Shown: positions 57,900 through 64,000 of the stretch, one piece after another | Layout of the letters: each line of letters opens with the position of its first letter | Numbering within the stretch: position 1 is the first letter of the stretch | DNA from: DAOUEG01 sp964595455 | GTDB taxonomy: Bacteria > Chloroflexota > Dehalococcoidia > Dehalococcoidales > RBG-16-60-22 | Direction: 5' to 3' | Assembly: GCA_964595455.1 (NCBI GenBank) | Contig: CAZQQL010000001.1 | Location: 16,911-80,910, forward strand | Length of the DNA: 64,000 nt | Notes under the pieces: generated by a model | The model's database searches: none | Told to the model about the DNA's origin: nothing | What the model saw: the letters and a program-made list of their open reading frames with translations, nothing else | Position numbers and translations under genes: made by a program

Positions 57900-58874
57900 A
57901 TGAAGAAAGCTCTCGTTTGCGGCGCCGGCGGGTTTATCGGAAGTCATCTGGTGACCAGCCTGAAACAGGAAGGATACTGGGTACGCGGAGTCGACCTCAA
58001 ACATCCGGAATTCGCGCCTGCCACAGCGGACGATTTTACTATCGGAGACTTGCGCGACCCCCGTGTATGCACGAAAGTCGCCGATCAGCCCTTTGATGAA
58101 GTTTACCAGCTCGCCGCGGACATGGGCGGCGCCGGTTTCGTCTTCTCCGGTGACAATGATGCGGATATCATGCATAACTCGGCCCTTATCAATCTGAACA
58201 TGGTGGAAGCCTGTTTTAAGTCCAAAGTAAAAAAGATATTCTACTCCTCCTCGGCTTGCATGTACCCGGAATACAATCAGATGGACCCGGATAACCCGAA
58301 ATGTTCTGAAGATTCTGCATATCCCGCAGCCCCGGACAGTGAGTACGGCTGGGAAAAGCTCTTCAGTGAGCGCCTTTACCTGGCCTTCACTCGGAATTAC
58401 GGCATTGATATCCGCATTGCGCGGTTCCATAACATATTCGGCCCGGAAGGCTCCTGGAACGATGGTCGGGAAAAGGCCCCCGCAGCCTTTTGCAGGAAGA
58501 TCGCACAGGCTCCGGATGGCGGGGAAATAGAGATGTGGGGAGACGGCCTGCAGACGCGGTCTTTCCTCTATATCGATGAATGCCTTGAAGGAGTCCGCCG
58601 GCTGATGAATTCAGACTTCTCCGGCCCGGTCAATATCGGCTCGGAAGAGATGGTCACTATCAACCAGCTTGCCGCCATGATCATGAGAATAGCCGGTAAG
58701 AAACTGTCCATCAGGCATATTACAGGACCGCTCGGGGTCCGTGGGCGTAATTCAGATAACCGGTTGATCAGAGAAAAACTCGGCTGGAGTCCTTCGGTTC
58801 CCCTCGAGAAGGGCCTGGAGAAAACCTACAGTTGGATATGCCGGATGGTGGAGAAAAGCGCCGTCAAGAGATGA
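57900..58874 (+). CDS. GDP-mannose 3,5-epimerase-like NDP-sugar epimerase (extended SDR)
   Basis: The extended SDR of 324 residues starts ALVCGAGGFIGSHLV (GxxGxxG). The active-site region contains SSSACMYPEYNQ and YGWEKLFSERLY (Tyr-x-x-x-Lys). Several stretches strongly resemble plant GDP-mannose 3,5-epimerase: DMGGAGFVFS, ARFHNIFGPEGSWNDGREKA, PAAFCRKIA and MWGDGLQTRSFLYIDECLEG. That enzyme converts GDP-D-mannose to GDP-L-galactose and GDP-L-gulose. The bacterial homologue probably supplies an unusual hexose for surface glycans. The ribosome site AGGAG is six bases before the ATG. The next gene overlaps at ATGA. Confidence 0.85.
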   Translation: MKKALVCGAGGFIGSHLVTSLKQEGYWVRGVDLKHPEFAPATADDFTIGDLRDPRVCTKVADQPFDEVYQLAADMGGAGFVFSGDNDADIMHNSALINLNMVEACFKSKVKKIFYSSSACMYPEYNQMDPDNPKCSEDSAYPAAPDSEYGWEKLFSERLYLAFTRNYGIDIRIARFHNIFGPEGSWNDGREKAPAAFCRKIAQAPDGGEIEMWGDGLQTRSFLYIDECLEGVRRLMNSDFSGPVNIGSEEMVTINQLAAMIMRIAGKKLSIRHITGPLGVRGRNSDNRLIREKLGWSPSVPLEKGLEKTYSWICRMVEKSAVKR

Positions 58875-60049
58875 AAATACTCTGCGTCATCTCAACGCTG
58901 GACCTGAAATTTCGCCTGGGTTGCACCCCGGCCTGGTGGCAGTTACTCAAGGCCTTGCATGAGACCGGGAATGAAGTCATCGCCACGCCGTACCTGGGAG
59001 ACCCGGTCCAGGGATTGTGGTGGCGCACCTATCCCAACCCGTGTAGTTGGGAAAGCCGCACCTATAATGCTTACCTTGACCGCCGCAAGAAAGCCGGTGT
59101 CTCTCCAAGTAAGAAGAACGTCCTGACACCGGTTGCTGGTTCCCTCATCAACAGTTACATCAGACCGAGATGGCAAAAACACCTTGTCGAACTGTTGAAC
59201 AGGGAGAAAAACATCGACGCCGTTCTCGTCATGAACGTTCCCATCAATCACCTTAACGGTATCCCGTCTCTGCTGAAAAAGCAGTTCGGCGTCCCGGTCA
59301 TCTATTACGATGGTGATATGCCCACAAGCCTCCCGAAATATACGGTGAGCCGCGGTTTCAAGTTCAATTACTACGAAGGCGCCGACCTCACCGAGTACGA
59401 TGCTTTTCTGGCCAATTCCGAAGGATGTCTGGAAGACCTCGTCCAGATGGGCGCCAAAAACGTACACGCCTTCCAGTACGGTATCGATACCGACCTCGCC
59501 TCTCCTATCGAAGTGGAAAAGGATGTGGATATCGCATTTTTCGGTTATGGAAGTGATTTCCGGGAAGAATGGATGGAAAAGATGATAACCATCCCTTCCC
59601 GGGAGATGCCGGATGTCAGGTTTGCCGTTGCCGGCGGGGGGTTCGCCATGGACCTGGGTAAAGCCGAATTGCTGGGCGACCTATCGTATAGCGAGTGGCG
59701 TCATTTCTGTTGCCGCAGCCGGATTAACCTCAACATAACCCGCTGGTCTCACACCACCATCTATGCATCGTCCACGTCACGGCCGTTCGAACTCGCTGCC
59801 TTCGGGGCCTGCATCGTTTCCCAGCCGTATAACGGCCTCGAAAAATGGTTCGATATCGGCAGAGAGATGATCGTCGTCAACAGCGCCGAAGAAGCCATCG
59901 CCGTGTATAAAACTCTGTTGAACTCGACGGATGAGAGAGAACGTATGGCTGGACTGGCCAGGGAACGTGTCATGAAGGAACACACCTTCCGTCACCGCGC
60001 CCGTCAACTCGCAGGGATAATAAAGGATGTTTCCAGTAAGGCCGGTTAA
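58871..60049 (+). CDS. CgeB-like glycosyltransferase
   Basis: The 392-residue protein starts at an ATG overlapping the epimerase stop (ATGA). Its C-terminal half has VDIAFFGYGSDFREEWMEKM, VRFAVAGGGFAMDLGKAELLGD and INLNITRWSHTTIYASSTSRPFELAAFGACIVSQPY, which match glycosyltransferases with a CgeB/spore-protein-type GT-B donor domain (here the SxRxFE motif). The N-terminal half is an acceptor domain with WWQLLKALHETGNEVIATPY. It would use the epimerase product as donor in glycan assembly. The convergent STT3 gene overlaps its stop by three bases. Confidence 0.85.
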   Translation: MKILCVISTLDLKFRLGCTPAWWQLLKALHETGNEVIATPYLGDPVQGLWWRTYPNPCSWESRTYNAYLDRRKKAGVSPSKKNVLTPVAGSLINSYIRPRWQKHLVELLNREKNIDAVLVMNVPINHLNGIPSLLKKQFGVPVIYYDGDMPTSLPKYTVSRGFKFNYYEGADLTEYDAFLANSEGCLEDLVQMGAKNVHAFQYGIDTDLASPIEVEKDVDIAFFGYGSDFREEWMEKMITIPSREMPDVRFAVAGGGFAMDLGKAELLGDLSYSEWRHFCCRSRINLNITRWSHTTIYASSTSRPFELAAFGACIVSQPYNGLEKWFDIGREMIVVNSAEEAIAVYKTLLNSTDERERMAGLARERVMKEHTFRHRARQLAGIIKDVSSKAG

Positions 60050-62475
60050 TCGCCGTTATACTGGTAGATCTTGACTTCTGCTGTCTGGTTGCCCGCCTGA
60101 AGCGCTGCTTGCTGCGGGGATTCGTGTACCAGGGTAAAGCCTGCAGGAGCTTCCATCGGTACCGGGCTTACCAGCGGATTAGAACCCACAATGGCGAAAT
60201 TACCCGATTCCTGGCTGTCGATAAAGTCCACCGCTTCCTCATAAGACTGTGTTTCCTTGATATTCGTCACCTGCCGGTAAGAACGCCCGGTCGGAGCGTC
60301 TGTTTTCATGACATATTCGAGCACGACGGGTTTTGCACTCGTTACCGCCCCGGCGCTGAGGTTATAAAGTCTCACCAGCAAGGTCCGGTAGTATGCTTGG
60401 TCATAGGCGGTAACCGCAACCAGTTTTCCCTCCTGCGGCATGGCATAGGTCGTGACATAGTTATCCAGGTCAAGACCTGCCCACTCCACAATAGCCCAGA
60501 ACTTGGTGGTTACCATGGTATTGTCAATGACCAGGTACTGTGACCTCAGTTCCTCCAGAAGGGGTCCCCACTCGGATTCATCGGTCGAGAGAAGCAGTTG
60601 AGCTACTCCTTTGATACGGTTGGGATCCTGAGAGGGATTGGCATTGGGGATGCGGTGGGCTGTACGGGAGATCCAGTACCCATAATCCCACCAGCTCGTA
60701 ACGGCATAGGCAGTCTCGGGGAATTCGTATGGCTTCTCATACATCCCGTGAATGGCATCAGGCTCGCCCAGTGGTTCCGGGGTATTGTTTCTCAACCAAT
60801 CCAGGGATTCCTGCCAGGCATCTGAGGGCGCATAGGCCGCGGCGCTGGCGACATCCACGGATTTTATCAGGCTGGGCAGAAAGATAACCAGCATTGCGAC
60901 TACCGTTACAACCAGTACTGCCTTTTGATGTATGCCCCAGCCTGTTTTCTTTCGCCGAACGGGCTGGCTGGCAGCCGATGCGCGGTGTTTCTTCTTGGGA
61001 TTGACTCTGACTGCGGCAGGTTTGTTGCTTGTTATCGTAGCTGTCCCCGTTACTACAGCCGCCTCGGCTGGCTGGGCTGCGATTTTCACCATATATCTAG
61101 CTCCTGCCCACCAGATTACCTGCCAGACCAGGTAACCGGACAACAGGGAGATGTTGACTACCAGGTAGTACGCAAATCGTCGCTGGCCCAGGGTCAGGAT
61201 CAGGATAATGATGGACCATATGAGGAAGAATACGAGGCCGCTGTCTTTTCCCCGGTTCCTTATGGTAATGACCGCCATTACGACCAGGCTTATGAGACCG
61301 AACCCGGGAATAGGCCACCAGGGGAACAGGAAGAAGCTGGTGGTGAAATTACCCCAGGCAACCTGGGTAGAAAAAGAACCGGACGGGGACAAAAACGGCT
61401 GCATCTCCATCGTCGTTTCAGCAGAAGACCCGCTGGGGTTGAAGATAGCAAGTTGATCGATGGCAAAATTGTAGGCTGCCGGTGAAATGGCCCGGAAAAC
61501 GAGTGCTACGATGACGGCCCCAACCACCATCGCGAGCGGATAAAACCCGGGATGCCATTTTTGCCGCTTTATCACCCATGAAAGAACGCTGAGCGCCGGG
61601 GGTATAAGTGTGGCGACAATTAATGGAAGTACGTACCTGAAATTGGGTGCCAGCGGAAAATACATCAATAGGGCGATGGGAAAAAATATGAAAAAACCGG
61701 TAATACCAAGATATTCCGTCTGCCGCCTCATGAGGTGGTCAACAACGAACTGTATGACCAAATATACGGTAATGATGAAGACGAACAGCAGTGCGCCCAA
61801 CCATGAAATCAGATACAGTCCCAGGAACAGACTGGCCAGCAGGCTATAAATAATGGGCCGGGCGACCACTTGCCAGTCCCGGTCGAGAATGTTCTTGAAG
61901 GTAAGGTCACGTTCTCTGGCGCTCTTGATAGCCAGGATGACAAACAGGCCGGCCAGCGCGGTCAACAATGTCTCCATAACGTGCTGGTCCGTAAAGCCAA
62001 GGATCGAACGGCCGAGATATTCCCCCGGCATGACGGCAAAGAACCCTGCAGCCAGCAGCCCCGCCCAACGGTTAATCAGCGTTTTACCGATGAAATACAC
62101 CGGAATGACGGTCAGTGCCGCCAGGACCGCCGGATAATAGACACTCATCACATCAATCAGGTGCTGGCTTGGAGAACCGAGACCGAATACCCAGATGACA
62201 AGTGCTATGAGAAAGTTGAAGAAATGGATCGAACCGTAACTCTGACCATTCGGGTATATCAGGAATGGCTGTAATTGCGTCAGGCTTGGGAAATTATGGA
62301 CCCAGTTATCGATGATGCCGACTTGATAGTAGGCGTCGATGCTGGAAAATTTGATCCCTTCGTCAGTGAAGATGTCGCCAAACGGCAGGAGCGTTCTGAT
62401 GAGAAAGGCGAGTATGATAAAAACGGCAACCAATACTATCGTGAGGATGGTCGTACGTTTGGTGGTTGTCTGCAC
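60046..62475 (-). CDS. STT3-family oligosaccharyltransferase (AglB/PglB-like)
   Basis: The 809-residue membrane protein has about 11-13 hydrophobic helices in residues 1-460, then a disordered linker and a soluble domain (about 510-809). The catalytic features are the acidic loop DAYYQVGIIDNWVHNFP near residue 47, the second acidic GFTDQHVME near residue 163, and the signature WWDYG in TSWWDYGYWISRTAHRI near residue 570. These define the enzymes that transfer lipid-linked glycans to Asn residues. The start is a GTG with AGGA nearby. It is convergent with, and overlaps, the glycan cluster, which may build its donor. Bacterial STT3 is uncommon outside epsilonproteobacteria, deltaproteobacteria and Chloroflexota. 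Confidence 0.9.
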   Translation of the reverse strand: MQTTTKRTTILTIVLVAVFIILAFLIRTLLPFGDIFTDEGIKFSSIDAYYQVGIIDNWVHNFPSLTQLQPFLIYPNGQSYGSIHFFNFLIALVIWVFGLGSPSQHLIDVMSVYYPAVLAALTVIPVYFIGKTLINRWAGLLAAGFFAVMPGEYLGRSILGFTDQHVMETLLTALAGLFVILAIKSARERDLTFKNILDRDWQVVARPIIYSLLASLFLGLYLISWLGALLFVFIITVYLVIQFVVDHLMRRQTEYLGITGFFIFFPIALLMYFPLAPNFRYVLPLIVATLIPPALSVLSWVIKRQKWHPGFYPLAMVVGAVIVALVFRAISPAAYNFAIDQLAIFNPSGSSAETTMEMQPFLSPSGSFSTQVAWGNFTTSFFLFPWWPIPGFGLISLVVMAVITIRNRGKDSGLVFFLIWSIIILILTLGQRRFAYYLVVNISLLSGYLVWQVIWWAGARYMVKIAAQPAEAAVVTGTATITSNKPAAVRVNPKKKHRASAASQPVRRKKTGWGIHQKAVLVVTVVAMLVIFLPSLIKSVDVASAAAYAPSDAWQESLDWLRNNTPEPLGEPDAIHGMYEKPYEFPETAYAVTSWWDYGYWISRTAHRIPNANPSQDPNRIKGVAQLLLSTDESEWGPLLEELRSQYLVIDNTMVTTKFWAIVEWAGLDLDNYVTTYAMPQEGKLVAVTAYDQAYYRTLLVRLYNLSAGAVTSAKPVVLEYVMKTDAPTGRSYRQVTNIKETQSYEEAVDFIDSQESGNFAIVGSNPLVSPVPMEAPAGFTLVHESPQQAALQAGNQTAEVKIYQYNGD

Positions 62476-62609
62476 TCCGCTATCCTGGGTAGCCGGGATT
62501 GCTCGGCCGGCCGGATGTCATTTTCCTCATCATAACAGATGCCCTGCGGATATACAACAGAGATGAACGAGGGTAGCGAGCGTCAATCCGGATGCCATGG
62601 TATCCTGGC

Positions 62610-62655
62610 GATTGAGATAAAGAAACGGCGGATAACATCGAGTCAATCCGCCGTT
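62610..62655 (-). terminator. Terminator of the YtxH gene
   Basis: AACGGCGGAT (62624-62633) and ATCCGCCGTT (62646-62655) form a 10-bp stem. On the minus strand a pyrimidine/T-rich TTCTTTATCTC tail follows. It lies 29 bases after the stop of the small gene at 62684. Confidence 0.7.
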
Positions 62656-62683
62656 CCCCTGCTGTATCTCTTTTGCGACCGGA

Positions 62684-62926
62684 CTATTTCTTGCTTGTTA
62701 TATCTTCGGCTTTGCTGCGGGCATCGGCGATAATCTTCTTCGCCCGTTCTCTGGCCTCTTCGATGATTTCCTCGGCCTTGTCTCTCGTTTCGGCGGCTTT
62801 CTCCCGTATCATTGCCCGGGTCTCTTTACCTGACTGGGGAGCGTACAGCATGCCGATGGCGGCGCCGATAGCTGCACCGATGAGTAATCCTATCCCGAAA
62901 CTGGCCATGGTGTCCTTATCTGACAT
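62684..62926 (-). CDS. YtxH-domain small membrane-associated protein
   Basis: The 80-residue protein has a Gly-rich transmembrane segment FGIGLLIGAAIGAAIGMLYA followed by PQSGKETR, which is the YtxH signature. A long charged coiled coil (EKAAETRDKAEEIIEEARER) ends at ITSKK. YtxH proteins are small stress-linked membrane proteins of unknown mechanism. AGGAGGT precedes the ATG by five bases. It is probably in one transcription unit with or near the HtrA gene, which ends 112 bases upstream. Confidence 0.88.
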   Translation of the reverse strand: MSDKDTMASFGIGLLIGAAIGAAIGMLYAPQSGKETRAMIREKAAETRDKAEEIIEEARERAKKIIADARSKAEDITSKK

Positions 62927-63037
62927 GTCTACCTCCTGAAATTTTTACCCTTACCCCGAATTATAGCACAGTTGTCCAGTCCGTTTGTTAAGGGTTTGGT
63001 TTACGTTCTCTGGCATGCAAACCATCGATTGATTCTG

Positions 63038-64000
63038 TTATCCAGGAGATGAAGGCGGTCTGTCCAGAGTTACCTCAACGGCGTTTTCAGTGCTCCCGCG
63101 CAGGTAGGTTACGGTAACGATATCGCCGACCTGATACGAATTGACCGCTCTCAGCAATTGCCCGATATTGCTGACCTCGCGGTCTTCCACGGTAATAATG
63201 ATGTCCCCGGACCGTAGACCGGCCAGGCTCGCCGGGCCTCCCTGGGTGACGCTCATGATGAGTACGCCGGAATCGGAACTCAGGTTATAGCGTGTCGCCA
63301 GGGAAGGCGTAATCGTCATTACATTTATGCCCATATACGGACGGACCACGGAACCCTGTGTTATGAGCGTCTGTATAATGGGCAGTGCCTCGACGATGCT
63401 GATGGCGTAGCCCATCCCTTCGATGCCCGTTTGTTGTATCTTGATGCTATTGATACCGATGACTTCTCCGGAGGTATTCACCAGTGGTCCGCCGCTGTTG
63501 CCGGGGTTGATGGCGGCATCGGTCTGTATCCATCCGGTCAGCAGTTCGCCGGCATTCTGAAAGGATACATCCACGGCGCTGATGACGCCGACCGTGGCGC
63601 TGATCCCCAGACCGAGTGAATTACCAATGGCGCATACCCAGTCTCCGACCTCCAATACGGATGTGTTTCCCGTTGACGCGGCTGTCAGGTTCTCGGCTGT
63701 TATCTTGACCACGGCAAGGTCTGAGAGCGAGTCCGTAAATATGTCTTCAGCGGAAAACACTCTGCCGTCATTCAGCGTGATCGTGATGTTGTCCGCCCCT
63801 TCAACGACGTGGTTGTTGGTAACGATGTAGCCGCTCTCATCATATACCCAGCCCGTACCGGCCCCCTGCTGTTCCTGCGGACGGTCGAAGATATCGAAAG
63901 CGGTCGTCGCTACGTCGATAGTGACGACCGACGGCCGGATTTCCGATACGATCGGGCTGAAATCTGGAATCATAACCCCGTCTGTTTGCTGTTCGATCTG
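63038..64000 (-). CDS. HtrA/DegP-type trypsin-like serine protease with PDZ domain, 5'-truncated by the window edge
   Basis: The frame is open to the window end, so the N-terminus is missing. The catalytic triad is visible (numbered from the Met at 63973): His55 in TNNHVVEG, Asp85 in SLSDLAVVK, and Ser160 in NPGNSGGPLV. A PDZ domain follows at about residues 215-305 (VRPYMGINVMTITPSLATRY, GPASLAGLRSGDIIITVEDR). It is a periplasmic or surface quality-control protease. The C-terminus ends with a short Pro-rich tail. A signal or anchor helix would be encoded beyond the window. Confidence 0.92.
   Translation of the reverse strand, partial: QIEQQTDGVMIPDFSPIVSEIRPSVVTIDVATTAFDIFDRPQEQQGAGTGWVYDESGYIVTNNHVVEGADNITITLNDGRVFSAEDIFTDSLSDLAVVKITAENLTAASTGNTSVLEVGDWVCAIGNSLGLGISATVGVISAVDVSFQNAGELLTGWIQTDAAINPGNSGGPLVNTSGEVIGINSIKIQQTGIEGMGYAISIVEALPIIQTLITQGSVVRPYMGINVMTITPSLATRYNLSSDSGVLIMSVTQGGPASLAGLRSGDIIITVEDREVSNIGQLLRAVNSYQVGDIVTVTYLRGSTENAVEVTLDRPPSSPG

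Overview
The window reads as one stretch of a bacterial chromosome from an anaerobe with heavy iron-sulfur and molybdenum metabolism. An archaeal-type STT3 oligosaccharyltransferase, an oxygen-independent sulfatase maturase, an FmdE protein, a UroD-family methyltransferase and many [4Fe-4S] proteins fit a Chloroflexota lineage of the Dehalococcoidia kind. That placement is an inference from gene content. There is no rRNA or other marker gene here, and I saw no tRNA, phage, insertion sequence or CRISPR array.

Layout, left half. Positions 1-2432 hold the end of a molybdate importer (modABC). Positions 2586-10076 hold a divergent catabolic locus. On the minus strand are two SDR reductases, a metal-dependent cyclase-family hydrolase, a cupin and a class III CoA-transferase. 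On the plus strand are a diacetylphloroglucinol/phloretin-hydrolase-like protein, a ferredoxin, a flavoprotein and a MarR regulator with a palindromic operator. I infer that this locus cleaves and reduces phloroglucinol-type rings. Positions 10326-16308 carry a DUF4389 membrane protein, two flavodoxin-fold proteins, a PAS histidine kinase with its NarL-type regulator, an orphan receiver and an EFR1 ferredoxin. Positions 17330-25518 carry a second ferredoxin/flavoprotein pair and an operon of an anaerobic sulfatase maturase with two tandem Cys-type sulfatases. Positions 26100-30687 carry a peptide/nickel-type ABC importer without ATPase genes, followed by an IclR regulator.

Layout, right half. 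Positions 30703-35034 are an operon of a MoxR/Mg-chelatase-like AAA+ ATPase, a large VWA protein and a compact secretion-type ATPase. A divergent DUF2075 NTPase with a nuclease-like N-terminus follows. Positions 37358-42948 carry a nitroreductase, a zinc alcohol dehydrogenase, a molybdopterin oxidoreductase with its Fe-S subunit, and a J-domain protein. Positions 43217-49630 carry a DUF2795 protein, a lipoprotein, and a metal/cofactor-type ABC operon ending in FmdE and a methyltransferase. That operon is preceded by a long structured leader closed by a 13-bp stem, which I read as a riboswitch candidate. Positions 49702-53336 hold a UroD-family methyltransferase, a QueG-like Fe-S protein, a MazF-type toxin-antitoxin pair and a cupin. 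Positions 53493-62475 are a glycan locus: carbamoyltransferase, three glycosyltransferases, a GDP-mannose 3,5-epimerase-like protein and STT3. YtxH and HtrA genes close the window.

The gene sets connect plausibly. ModABC and the FmdE-linked importer would supply Mo/W or a related cofactor to enzymes such as the 39312-42024 oxidoreductase. The sulfatases and the ring-cleavage locus suggest use of sulfated and polyphenolic organic matter. The glycan cluster and STT3 suggest glycosylated surface proteins.
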